Made by a program: the position numbers and the translations under genes. DNA of 64,000 bases, taken from Caenorhabditis remanei. Lineage: Eukaryota > Nematoda > Chromadorea > Rhabditida > Rhabditidae. Within the stretch, counting starts at the first letter, position 1. The number at the start of each line of letters is the position of its first letter. The stretch spans positions 6,262,001 to 6,326,000 of the forward strand of contig NC_071329.1 in the NCBI RefSeq assembly GCF_010183535.1. The letters are read 5' to 3'. Below are positions 10,526 through 20,925 of this stretch, piece by piece. The notes below the pieces were generated by a model. That model was not told the DNA's origin and made no database searches. It worked only from the letters and a program-made list of their open reading frames with translations.

Positions 10526-12956
10526 ATGATGATGGAATTTGTTTGGATCTGTTCAGCTTCGTTAGTGTTGTGGGCAAAAATCTTCTGGTTTCTCGTCACA
10601 CACTGCGGTTAGTTTTCACGAGGGGGGTGGACATTGTGATGCGCGTGGGCGGCAGACAGACAGACAGATAGGGACATAGAGGATGGGGTGAGACTTTGGG
10701 CTTACAAGGAATTCAAGTTTCGCTGCGGACATCCGGACTTATGAACACAGAGACATGCGGACATCGGGGCCGGCGGAGTAGGACTAGACAGACAGATAGA
10801 TATAACAAATATAGATACTTTGGACATTCGGATATGCAGATAAACAGACAGACAAGTCATACAGTACCGCCCAAAAGGTTATCAACTTTGGCGGTTTTCA
10901 GTGCAAAATGACCAACTTTGAGAGTGTGCCATAGTAATTCTGATTGTCACACCAAGAACATTTTTAATGGATCATACAGATCAAGGGTAGAGCTCCATTT
11001 TTGTAGTTGACAACTTTTTTGTACGGACACTCCCTAGAGAGTTATGGACATTTTTAGACGACGGCCCAAAAATCGCACTAATTTGCACTGAAATTGGTCG
11101 ATTCGAGGGAGAAATTACTTTGTCGATATGTAACTTGCTAGGGAGTGCCCGTACAAAAAAGTTGTCAACTACAAAAATGGAGCTCTACCCTAATTCTGTA
11201 TGATCCCATTAAAAATGTTCTTGGTGTGACAATCAGAATTACTTTGGCACACTCTCAAAGTTGGTCATTTTCCACTGAAAACCGCCAAAGTTGAAAACCT
11301 TTTGGGCGGTACTGTACAGACGTAGCCGCTTCCACAGTCACTCCTCCCACTCATGATTCCTCACATTTCAGGCTGCCTTGTCCTCGCCATCACCTTGGCG
11401 ACAAACTGCGGCAAACTGTGTGCACGGAAACCGAAGAAAACAGATGCAAAGAGCAAGAAAGGTGGGCGAACCGGAAGAACTGGTAGCAAAACAACTGGCA
11501 CCACCGCCACCACTGGCACCACCACTACAACAACAACGACTGGAGGCATCACGACTCACGATCCGGAAAACGCGGCGGCTGGGGGCGCCAAAGCTGTTTC
11601 AGATGGTACTGCCGCGTATCCGCTGGCGAAGAAGATGTCGACGACGTTGTCAGTTACCGGAGAGACGAAGACGACGGAGAGTATCGCTCAGGAAATAGCC
11701 AATGCGAAGAATTCGAAAAAGAAGAAGAAGACGGAGGATGCGGACGAGGGGAAGAATACCAAAGGAACAGTGGAAGAGAAGGGTTGGTTGAGGAAGATGA
11801 GGATTCTGAAAGATTTTGAAACGAATCAGTCTCTTGGTTACAGAAATCTGATTACAGATTCAGAATCCCCACGATTTCAGATTTCTAACAAATGCGCTCT
11901 TTCCAGAGACCGACTACAAACACGAAAACACACTTCGTATCGAGATGGTCGACGACGATCACACGAAGACTACCGACGCGTCGGCTTGCTTCGACGCCTA
12001 CGATCCGAATAATCCGACTGGAGAGGGAGAAGGTGGAAAGTTGGAGAAGAAGCCGTCGCAGGCGAAGAATAAACAACAATCCGGAAAGAAGAAGGGCAAG
12101 GGAAAGAAGAATAAGAATACGGTGTCGGTGCAGAGTGTCGAGTGTCAACCTCCGCCTGATAAGGAGAAGGTATGGAGGGGGTCCTACTTTAACGGGTTAT
12201 GGAGTTTTCGCACAAGCTTTTCTAGCAGAAATACAGCGTAACAGGAGCTACAGTACCGGACAAAAAATTACCAACTTTGAGAGTGTGTCATAGTAATTCT
12301 GATTGTCACACAAAGACCATTTTTAATGGATCATACAGATCAAAAGTAGAGCTCCATTTTTGTAGTGGACAACTATTTTGTACGGACACTTCCTAGAGAG
12401 TTATGATCATTTTAAGACGACAGCTCAAAATTGCACTAATTTGCACTGAAATGGGACGATTTGAGGGAGAAATTACGTACGTACAAAAAAGTTGTCAAGT
12501 ACAAAAATAAAGCTCTACCCTTACTATGTATGATCCACTAAAATTCTTCTTGGTGTGGCAATCAGAATTACTATGGCACACTCTATCTGATAATGTTCCA
12601 CTGAAAACCGCCAAAGTTGATAACCAAACTAGAAATTTCTAATGTTGGGAGGTCCCGAAATTCCTTAGTCAAATCTAGTGATGTTGAGAACCTCCATTTT
12701 CAAAACGGGGACATTTTGAAACCAGAACACATTTCTTTTGGAATAAAATGGTTTTCAGGTGTCCAACTCGAAGAAATCGAAGCGATCTTTGAGAGAGACG
12801 AAACAACCGACATCGGGACCCGAAAACCAGCCACAATCGAATCCAGAGAAGAAGGAGAAGGTGGCGACAATGATTGAAGACGAAGCGACTCCGAAGGAGA
12901 AGGAAAAGGGAGAGAGACAAGAGAAGAGGACTCAGGAGGATTCGATTGATAAGTAG
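10526..12956 (+). CDS. Lysine-rich predicted membrane protein, unrecognised, 317 aa
   Basis: Four exons: 10526-10607, 11372-11782, 11907-12169, 12759-12956. Phases match and the total is 318 codons with TAG; AATAAA follows at 13071. The first two exons join into a hydrophobic N-terminus of about 45 residues (FVWICSASLVLWAKIFWFLV, then GCLVLAITLATNCG), which is a signal anchor or two spans. The rest is low complexity and hydrophilic: a Gly/Thr tract (TTGTTTTTTTTGG), many KKK and KEKEK runs, and a short ordered-looking part (RIEMVDDDHTKTTDASACFDAYDPNNP). I recognise no domain. The exon 2 donor (GTTGGT) is weak. An alternative start is ATG 11353, just inside the exon 2 acceptor region. MITEs sit in introns 1 and 3. 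An inverted, broken copy lies at 33146-34407. Confidence 0.7.
10862..11314. mobile_element. Palindromic MITE, CAGTACCG family, copy 2
   Basis: A 453-bp foldback in intron 1 of the lysine-rich gene. It begins CAGTACCGCCCAAAAGGTT and ends with its inverse, CTTTTGGGCGGTACTG, flanked by TA on both sides (10860-10861 and 11315-11316). It is clearly the same family as the element at 8008-8457, with shared internal blocks such as TTGTAGTTGACAACTTTTTT. Confidence 0.85.
12251..12627. mobile_element. Palindromic MITE, CAGTACCG family, copy 3, one end lost
   Basis: Lies in intron 3 of the lysine-rich gene. The left end reads TA then CAGTACCGGACAAAAA. The right arm stops at about GCCAAAGTTGATAACC without the terminal CGGTACTG, so this copy is truncated. 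The inverted duplicate at 33478-33851 carries the same truncation. Confidence 0.75.
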
Positions 12957-13114
12957 CTGAATGGAATCGTATTCATTCTTTCTTATTTTTTCCAAAACTT
13001 TTGTCTCGGAAAAAGTTTTATACCTCTTCTTCTCACTCTCGAAATGTGTACATTCTTGTGAATTGAAAATAATAAAGAGAAATTGAAAAAAGTGATATTC
13101 GTTTGAACCTGAAA

Positions 13115-14522
13115 CTCAGGTATTTTTGGGCCAAGGTGCCCTCAAATTGGGCCATGTGGCGCTGAAAATGGGCATGGTGGCCCATTCCATAAGGGCCACT
13201 ATGCCCATTTTCAGGGCCACATAGCCCGCTCGATGGGCAAAGTGCCCAGATTCGCTACAAAGCGCGGCATTCCGCTCCCTTTGCTCCTTCCCGTTCAGCA
13301 ATATAGTTAACCAGATTACACATCTTTGTACTTTCTACTATTTATTTGTCAAATATAAACACAAAACAATAATAATTTCAGTAATTATGAGAAGTAATAG
13401 GGTAAAATAAACTAAAATTGTCAAACTATGAGATGGAGAATAGGAATACAGAAGAAGGAAATAATTTTTCGTGAAAACTATAAATATTCAAATTACAACA
13501 AAAAATTCAGAATAAATGCAAAAAATTTAAAGATAGAAGACGGCGAAAGATAGAAGAAGGTGAGCAGCTGGATAGCGTAGTTGATGATGATTATTGTGTT
13601 GTGGAAATAATCTTTTGTACAGCTGAAATTTCATGAAAATTGAACAAAAACAAATAAAAAACTACTGTCTTACCTGATGAGTGTAGATTTTTTCATCTTC
13701 TGTTTGAATAAGTAGCATGAAATTGAAAGACGATAAAATTGTAAAACAAACGAAATAAATAAGAAAAATTGTGACGAAAAATCAGAGTGTGCAGTAGAGC
13801 GCGATTTCTCAACTTGTGCCCACTCCGTGCCCATGCTGTGCCCATCCAGCCTTACCAAGCGCCCAACCTGTGCCCACATCCACCACGTATTTCCTATCTC
13901 TCAACCTGTGGCCCAACCTGTGCCCAACTAGTGCCCACTGGGCCTAGTGGCCCTTTTTGCGGGCACTGTGCCCTATTCGGCTCCGCGACAATTCGCAACT
14001 GCGACATTCCGCAACTGCGACATTTCGCAACTCACGTAGGTTTCGCAACTGCGACACTTCGCAACTGCGACATTTCGCAACTAGTCATTTCGCAACTGCG
14101 ACGTTTCGCAACTACGACATTTCGCAACCACGACGTTTCGCAACTATAGAACTAGCAATAGTTTAACCTAGTTGGTCAGAAAACGGGTCAGACAACTTTT
14201 TCTTCTATTTAATTGTTTTCAAATATGTCCGTAGACCCTTCGATACACTCAACATTTTCAACTGACCCCAATATGCAACCACGGTGTAGTTGCGAAACGT
14301 CGTGGTTGCGAAATGTCGTAGTTGCGAAACGTCGCAGTTGCGAAATGACTAGTTGCGAAATGTCGCAGTTGCGAAGTGTCGCAGTTGCGAAACCTACGTG
14401 AGTTGCGAAATGTCGCAGTTGCGGAATGTCGCAGTTGTGAATTGTCGCGGAGCCCCCTATTCACGGGCCACATGGCCCAATCGAAAGTTTCGTTGCCCCA
14501 CCCTTGCCCAAAAATACCTGAG
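13115..14522. mobile_element. 1.4-kb terminal-inverted-repeat element, copy 1
   Basis: The ends CTCAGGTATTTTTGGGC and GCCCAAAAATACCTGAG are exact inverses. Similarity continues inward through AAGG and ATTGGGCCATGTGGC, with extra bases in the right arm, giving a TIR of roughly 50-60 bp. The flanks share AAA, a possible target duplication. The inside is noncoding: an AT-rich stretch (13310-13790), a series of GTGCCCA-type repeats (13805-13975) and a strong hairpin (13979-14454). It is probably a non-autonomous DNA transposon. An inverted second copy is at 31580-32987. Confidence 0.7.
13979..14454. repeat. Inverted repeat with two 168-bp arms of GCGAAATGTCGCAGTTGC units
   Basis: The left arm (13979-14146) and right arm (14287-14454) are reverse complements with essentially one mismatch that I can see. 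Each arm is itself a short tandem series of roughly 16-22 bp units such as ATTTCGCAACTGCGAC. The 140-bp loop carries unrelated AT-rich sequence. The hairpin would be very stable in single-stranded form. Confidence 0.85.
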
Positions 14523-14706
14523 AAAGTGGTCCGTACCTAGATTACCGTAATAAGATCTCAGACTACTGTAACAAGGGTTAAGCAACCGGGAAATATATCC
14601 TTAAAGTTCAGTAATTCAGAACCAAGCTACAGTGCCTTGGCACCAACGTTACAAGATCTTAGTAATGAAGTACAGTAACCTCAGATTCGGATTACAGTAA
14701 TACATA

Positions 14707-14746
14707 CAGTAGCGAGAAAAAGTGAGGGCAGATTCATACTTTCATG
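14707..14746. mobile_element. 40-bp tip of the CAGTAGCG foldback element
   Basis: Begins at a TA with CAGTAGCGAGAAAAAGTGAG and matches the reverse complement of 31356-31395. After TTTCATG at 14746 the sequence changes abruptly to the BEL-like element. The intact 1.14-kb version of this foldback is at 30255-31395, so this tip marks a rearrangement breakpoint. Confidence 0.8.
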
Positions 14747-15157
14747 GATGTGATCTTGATCTATCCTCCTTTCCTTGAAGTTGAGGTGCCGCTGGTAGCT
14801 TTTCTGCCTGCTTCTTGTTGCCTTTCTTTGGGCTTGTAGGTTGTTCGTGGGTTTTTGTCTTCTGTCCGTTGTCGATTAACTTCTCGATGACTTTGATCCA
14901 CGACTTTTTGACTTGAAGCGGCTGGTAGCTGGTTCCTGATTGTCGTTGGTGGTTGTAGTTTTGCCTTGGTTGGTAGAATCCTTCGGCTTGTTCTTAGATC
15001 CTGGCGGTCTGCCTCTTTTCCTCAGCAGCGTGTCGGGAGTCTTTGTTGGCAGGATCGTTGGATTAGACTCGGATTCTATTGTGGTGGTACGGACTTTTTT
15101 CCTCTTCGTTTAGATCTTCTGCTGGTAGTCCCCAGTCTTCGAGTAGTATGCGTTGAT

Positions 15158-15316
15158 TTATTTCGACTTCTCGAGTTCCTGGGTTCTGTGTCTGACCATA
15201 ACCGATTGTGGTTGTCCGTCGATTGATCTTTTAATGCTGGTGATGACTCCTAGTGGCCATTTATGACGTTGAAGAATGGTCTGGGTGCCAATCAGCACTA
15301 CGTGTCCCGCTCTTGA
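15158..15316 (-). pseudogene. Fragment of BEL/Pao integrase C-terminal domain (DUF5641-like)
   Basis: In one minus-strand frame the segment reads AGHVVLIGTQ, then HKWPLGVITSI, then SVMVRHRTQELEK and a TAA. The pattern V-V-L-I-G, a short gap, W-P-L-G and a later V-x-V-R is characteristic of the domain that follows the integrase core in BEL/Pao polyproteins. The frame closes upstream at a TAG about 25 bases before the start given here, so the piece is cut off from any longer reading frame. The upstream 142-codon frame (15689-15261) overlaps it out of frame, which suggests a frameshift. Confidence 0.6.
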
Positions 15317-18300
15317 CGTTGAGAAGGATGAAGTCTATTGTCGTTTTTCCTTGAAGACGGTTATTGATTCCTGCTGGTACTTCTCTGCGATGTTGTTGCT
15401 TGAAGCACCTGATGATTGTTGAATCTGTGGCCCTCTTCTTGGAAAAGTGTGTCAATATTGCTGTTTTCCGATTGACGGCGGATGGAGTTAGACGAAGGTG
15501 ATGCTTGACATCCAATCCTTCGTTGGTTTCAGCTGGAGAAGTTCTCGCTAGGGCTGCACAACCTCTCGGAGGTTGGAGCTCCCATGCGGAGAATTCCGCA
15601 GCTGGATGTGTTGTTTTTTGCAGCATTGTCCTTCCTAGAATCGATTGATCCTTTTTGAGACCAGTTGCTGCGACTGTTGGTGAGCGCAATGAGCTTGTGG
15701 ATGGGATCTTGGCTCCTGATGTCGTGCTCGGTGTAGCTGACGTCCTTTAAGTCGAGCTGGGAACTACTGTTCCTGGCTTCCTTGCTAGAAGAGTTTTTGG
15801 AAGCTGGTAGTCATGAAAATGTGTGACATGAAAGAAGACTAGAGAAGAGTTGACTTTTGTCAGAGCTTTTCAGATCTTTCGCCTACTGGCTCAGACCTGA
15901 ACCTAACTGAAGCTTTTTCGCTTACAGTCTGGACATGAGACTCTAAGTAAATGGGCGGCTAGCTGATAGAATTGCTAGAATGAGTTTGCACCAACTACTC
16001 AAAATCCGTATCTCTTTTGGCCCGAAACTGACTGGCAGCTGGGCTTTCGCCTCTTTTCGGTAGCTCTGAATCTTTTATACCTTTCAATATCTTAAAATCT
16101 CAAAATTTAAACACTAAGTAATCAATTATTAACTTTGCTGTTGTTGATGATGACTTGAGTCCCAAATTCCTTGACTTCTTGAAGTGTTGAGCTGGTATAG
16201 CTTCTTCTTGTCGTTGAGTGACTTCTCGTAGTCGTTGCCTGACTTCTTGTGTAGTTGTCTGACTTGTGGCGACTTCTTACTCCCGGCTTGACTTCCTTTG
16301 ATGTCAACTGCCTCATGTCCTAAGCAGTGTGACTTCTGAAGACTTGATTCTCTCGGCTTGACTTCCTTGGTGTCCAACTGCCTCTTGTCCTCAGCAGGTT
16401 GAGTGACTTCTTGATCTTCGGCTCGATCTCTCCTTTCAGTTTCTTTTTCTTTCTTCTTCTCGTGTGGAGTTGATTGATTCCTGGTAGAATTGCAAAGAAG
16501 GAAAAGTAGAACTTCTGCTGGTAGAGGGCGATATTGGGCCAGGACGATGGATTCTGTCCTTGTGTAGAGATCTTCTGAAGACATCGGATTTTCTTTGACG
16601 ACATCCGAACTTCTTGCGGAGTTGTGTCGAATCTTCATTGACTTGAATCTTCATCGATCCAGAAGACGTGGAGTGTCTTCTTGGTGGCATCTCGTTGACC
16701 TTCTTCATCAGCTGGTGGAGTGTTGGCGACTTGAAGAATTTCTGTATTGTCCTCCATTTATCCTGCTGGTAAGATGTCTGGCTTGTGACTCCTGAATGTT
16801 CGTCTTGAAGAACCAAAACTGATTTGAAGCAATTCTTCTGTCGTCATGACGCATCCATTCTCCGGGCAGCTTGTCCACTTCTTGTCCATCTTCCTCCGAT
16901 TCGTGGCATTGATGTTGCATGTGCACCCGCTCGATCGATTGAAGATTGAGTTCATCAAACTTCCTCTTCTTGCTCGAGCTGGTATCGGTAGAACATTGGA
17001 CTTCTGGGTTGTAGACTTCGTCTTGACGCTTCTCCAAGAGGTGCTGGTAGACCACGTGAGTTGTCTTTTTTCTGACGCAACGGCCATTGAAGACGAGCCA
17101 GTTTGGTCTTTTTCGGTGGAGACGACGTTGAACATCTTCTTGAAGAAGTTTGCAGGGAATTTGACAACTTCTGCCGCCGATTCTTCTTGTATTTGTGTTT
17201 GGTAACAAGAACGATGTCTTCAGCTGGTAGAAGCATCTCCCGTCTGCTCTCAGAAGTTTATGACGGTTGCAGATGACGTTGTTGAGGCGAAATCTTGAAA
17301 CGTTACAGTGGATGGTAGACTATGGTCTTTCCGCTGTGACTTCAACATTTTGTTGTGCAATGTTTTCTGCAGCTGGTACGTTGTTTGCCCTTCTTTTTTA
17401 GAACTTCTGAGCTTTTTGCTTCTGCTTCTTGAAGACGTTGGTCTTGACGCCGATTGCATTCTGCTGTGGCTGCTTCTGAAGTACGAAGTTGTCCCTCTTG
17501 ACTCCTGGAGTTGTGGAGCGAACGACTTCTTTATTGTCTTCTGATGTAGCTGTCAACTGATAACTAATCATCATTTATTGATTGAGGAATGCTGACGTCA
17601 TCAGGCGTCGACTTCTTTGATGACTTGGTGACAGTGTTCTTCGTATCACTATAGCTGGTGTTCAGATCATCTGGAGCAAAGCTACAAACAATCGTTGATC
17701 TCTCTCGGAGAGATTTCACGAATTGTGAGCATTCGCCAGTAGATAAACTGAAATTGACTGCTTGGCTTGTATCCTGAAGATGAAATCCTCGTTGTTGCAG
17801 CAATTGATTTGTTGAAATCTACTGGGTGCATTGTCCCAAATGATATTGAAGACGATTGAGCAGCAGCTGGTAGTTCCAAACGACGAAAAGGTGTTGTTGT
17901 TGTTGTTATCGATAACTTCTTTTCTTTCTTCTGCTCCATTGCTCCGATGTGTTTGTCCCTCCGATAACTTCTTTTATCGTATTTGAAGCATCTTCGAGCA
18001 CAAACGTGTAAGCTGGTAGTCGAAAGTTGCGAAATTATCGATCGATCCGTCGATTGGAGGCGCCGATGATCTTTTCTGCTTGTCCCATCTTGTTTTGAGC
18101 AGTTTTGCTGATTGCATTTGCTCATGAGGTCGATTGTGTCGATTGTCGTTGACATTGAAGTCGCTGGTGGCCCGAAGACTTGTTGATTGTCTTCTTTGTC
18201 CTCCAACACGATTTTCGGCGCACAATCTTGCTCCAGTTTCAATAGAATTGGTTCTATTGCTTCTTTTTTAGCTTCCCGTCTTTGATTGAAGTAGTCGTCG

Positions 18301-18712
18301 ACGATGGCTGGTATTGTAGTTTGTTGCCGAAGCAACTAGGTGGTGTAGGCGTCTTGAAGTGTCCAATGGATGTCCTTAAGCTGGTAATCGGACGGTTTCC
18401 ATCTTTACACTTCTTCGATTTTGGAAATTGTGCTTTTCCTTGGCGTTTTGCACCGTGTGCTGACGTGGATATTGTTCCAGATGATCGGGCATGTGATCCA
18501 ATCGCGATTCTATGCGAAGTCGTTCAAGGGCCTCGTTTGCTTGGTCTTCTGGAGCAAAGCTTCCAACAACCATTACACTCGCCGTGACCGGTCTGTGTTG
18601 CGTCATCCGTACGGTGGATTTCGCTGATTGTGAGCATCTGCTGGTCGACGAGCTGGTATACTGGCTGCTTGGCTTAAACTGAGACGATGAGTTGATAGCA
18701 GTTGTTGATGTT
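15317..18712 (-). pseudogene. Pol-sized region of the BEL-like element, not recognisable
   Basis: Its length of about 3.4 kb, between gag and the integrase-tail fragment, is close to what a BEL/Pao pol needs, yet I find no reverse transcriptase YxDD, RNase H or integrase motifs in the readable frames. The longest frames are 217 codons (18335-17682), 166 codons (17208-16708), 169 codons (16638-16129) and 142 codons (15689-15261). They are rich in Ser, Lys, Gln and Arg, and many AAGTC and GAAGTC strings recur. All but the last, which is cut by a gap, are conserved in the second copy. Two parts (about 17640-17790 and 18490-18690) are diverged duplicates of each other. It is either heavily decayed pol or a replacement by non-coding sequence. 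Confidence 0.45.
16073..16079 (-). promoter_or_regulatory. Second TATA-like box inside the BEL-like element
   Basis: GGTATAAAAGATTC on the minus strand follows the end of the 169-codon frame. It could serve a downstream transcript or simply be chance in AT-rich sequence. Confidence 0.25.
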
Positions 18713-20527
18713 CTAGTTGGAGGTTTCAGCCCCCTTTTCACGAAATAACTGCATCGCTAGTGCGTCGTCATCGTAGAGATCGTATTTCAGCAAGAAGTTG
18801 TTGACGTCTTGAGCATCCACTTTGTTGCAATGTCCCGAGAAGTGCCTGTAGTTGCAGTGAGCACATCGGAATCTTGACTTGCATTGCCTGAAGTTATGTT
18901 CCTTGCTCAGGCAGTTTTCGCACAGCTTCTTCTTGATGACAGCTTCTATCTTCTTTTCCACTCGCATCGTGCATTGACATGCGTCATGATACGAAGAATC
19001 GCAGTAGACACAAGGAGTTTTCCTGCTTGGTGGCTTGAAGATGTCGCAAGATCTTCTTTCTTCAGTCGACCGGCTGTATTCCTCGTTGAAAACGTTGTTC
19101 GAGCCATGCTGGTATCCCCGATGTTCTTGGTTCCAGGATCTTGATTCATCTTCGATCCGTGTCTGGTCGGGAGTATTCTTAGCGAGTCTCTTGTTTAATC
19201 GATCAGTGTTCTTCTTGTCGGCAACCATTTCGTAGGCAATGTTACTCAATGCTTCAAAGTTTGTCACTCCTCGCATGAGTTTCCTATTGACCTTTGATCT
19301 TATTGCTTCCGGAAGCCTGTCCACGAAGCAACTGAGGAAGTATGGATCGTTGATGTTGATTCCGAGTACTCGCAAACGATGAGTGATGTTGCAGTAGGTG
19401 TTGAGGTCGCGTTCCATCACATCGTTGTCAACGTCACTGATGACCATGTCTTTGATGCGATCAATGAGCAAACTTTGCTGGATCTTGCTGGTATTGAACT
19501 GACGATCCAAGTTTTGTCGAAGAATTTTGTATTCTTCTTCTGACATCTCGGCAGGACGCATCGTTTCGAAGACATCTCCTTCCAGAAGCCGAAGTAGAAT
19601 ACTTTGCTTTATTATTGGTGAGAAGTTGTTGTTCTCGTGAACCAAGAAATCGAAGCTGCTGATGAACAGTGGATAATCGCACGTTTCTCCGTTGAATGGC
19701 TTGATAACTTGCAATACTGCCAATAGTTCGTTGGCCGAGAATTTTATTGTGTTTGGCTGGTAGTTCTCGGGATTGTTGGCACGGAAAGAAGATCGGCAGT
19801 AGTTTGCTGGTGCTCCGGCATCGTGAAGGTGTTGCACTTTTTCCGCCTGGTTTGTCATGCTAAAATCTGTGCAGCTTTCGTTTCCAGATGCGACACGGGC
19901 ATGGAAACTAGGCGCAACAGGATTCTTTGCATGTTCGATGGATAGATTTCCATCTCTTGGACCAACTGATCGTCCTTGGTTGTTGTAGACGTCGGCTGGT
20001 ATTGTAGTTGTTGCTGCTGGTGCAGCTGCTGTTGACGAAGTTCCACCATTGTCCACCGGAGCTGGTAGACTTGTAGAGTTGTCTTCGTCGAGTTTTTGAA
20101 TCTTTCCGATAAGGGATAGTATGGAGTCCCTTATTCCCTCGAATTGATTCGTCTCCATAAGATGCTGCTCCATCTCTTTCTCATTTGCATAGAGGATTTC
20201 ATCGGAGTAGGAGAGGTGCTGGTGCTCGCGGAGTTTCAGTTTTGCTGCTTCTCCTCCTTCAACGATAGCCTTCAGCGAATCAATCAGCTTTTGCTTCCCG
20301 ATCTTGAGCAATTCCTTCTCATCGTCGTTTGCTTCTGGCTGGTATAGATTCTCGACATCGATGAGGGTTTGTCTCGCATCTATGCACCGCTGCGTGACCT
20401 CAGCCTTGATTCCTTTGAGATGATCGTCCTCCATGAAGATTGCGCAAGAGTGTATACTCTGAATTGTCACCAAGTCTGAAAATTTAAATATTAAAAGGCT
20501 TTTGAGATGAGGAGTTAAGCTCCCCAT
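18713..20527 (-). CDS. gag: Gag protein of a BEL/Pao-like element, 604 aa, intact
   Basis: One uninterrupted minus-strand frame. Residues of about 30-175 are charged and probably helical; 175-275 are Ser/Thr/Ala-rich. Residues of about 275-450 resemble the DUF1759 region of BEL/Pao Gag (LLRLLEGDVFETM, then a Y and an L-x-x-x-F spacing). A cysteine/histidine-rich end follows at about 505-575 with CVYCDSSYHDACQC, CENCLSKEHNFRQC and CAHCNYRHFSGHC, resembling the zinc knuckles of this family. Gag would package element RNA in particles. The start could instead be ATG 20434 (MEDDHLKG), since TTTAAATTTTCAG just before it could be a splice acceptor. The second copy has the same 604 codons but is split by a gypsy insertion. 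Confidence 0.85.
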   Translation of the reverse strand: MGSLTPHLKSLLIFKFSDLVTIQSIHSCAIFMEDDHLKGIKAEVTQRCIDARQTLIDVENLYQPEANDDEKELLKIGKQKLIDSLKAIVEGGEAAKLKLREHQHLSYSDEILYANEKEMEQHLMETNQFEGIRDSILSLIGKIQKLDEDNSTSLPAPVDNGGTSSTAAAPAATTTIPADVYNNQGRSVGPRDGNLSIEHAKNPVAPSFHARVASGNESCTDFSMTNQAEKVQHLHDAGAPANYCRSSFRANNPENYQPNTIKFSANELLAVLQVIKPFNGETCDYPLFISSFDFLVHENNNFSPIIKQSILLRLLEGDVFETMRPAEMSEEEYKILRQNLDRQFNTSKIQQSLLIDRIKDMVISDVDNDVMERDLNTYCNITHRLRVLGININDPYFLSCFVDRLPEAIRSKVNRKLMRGVTNFEALSNIAYEMVADKKNTDRLNKRLAKNTPDQTRIEDESRSWNQEHRGYQHGSNNVFNEEYSRSTEERRSCDIFKPPSRKTPCVYCDSSYHDACQCTMRVEKKIEAVIKKKLCENCLSKEHNFRQCKSRFRCAHCNYRHFSGHCNKVDAQDVNNFLLKYDLYDDDALAMQLFREKGAETSN

Positions 20528-20605
20528 CTCGATGACAATGGCAATTTTACGAGAAATTACTAAAGAAGTGTGAGAGTAGCAAAGGAGAAAGAAACGACTT
20601 AGTTA

Positions 20606-20612
20606 TTTTATA
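20606..20612 (-). promoter_or_regulatory. TATA-like box upstream of gag
   Basis: On the minus strand GGTTATAAAATAAC lies about 80 bp before the gag ATG, in a GC-richer context. It is the obvious candidate core promoter of the element. The second copy has it at 36038-36044. Confidence 0.45.
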
Positions 20613-20743
20613 ACCTCCCCAATAGTCGCCAGAGGGAGGGTGGGTGCTGGTAGTTATCCAACAAGTGTTGTGTCCGTTTATTAGTCCGGACAAGAAGACT
20701 TAGAGTGTGTGTCTGTTTCAGTGTAGTGTGTGTGCTTTGAAAT

Positions 20744-20925
20744 GAGCTTCAATCTAAACCAGTGATTTCACTGTGAAATTTCAGCTTGATTTCTTTTGTT
20801 TTGTTATGCTGTCTGTTGTATTTTGTGGGATTGTATTGTATTGTCTGTATTTGTCTGTAAATTTTGAAAACAATTGAGCTTCAATCTAAAACAGTGATGC
20901 GACTGTGAGATTTTAGCTGAGGTTT
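20744..20925. repeat. Two-unit direct repeat in the BEL leader
   Basis: GAGCTTCAATCTAAACCAGT near 20744 and GAGCTTCAATCTAAAACAGT near 20877 each continue with a similar GTGA...CTGTGA...TTTCAGCT or TTTAGCT block, a 133-bp spacing. It is preserved in the inverted copy near 35745-35910. Confidence 0.65.

Noticed and set aside
13116..14157. Short frames in the TIR element such as 120 codons at 13787-14149
   Set aside because: They read GC-rich hairpin and GTGCCCA repeats, with mirror-image frames in the other arm.
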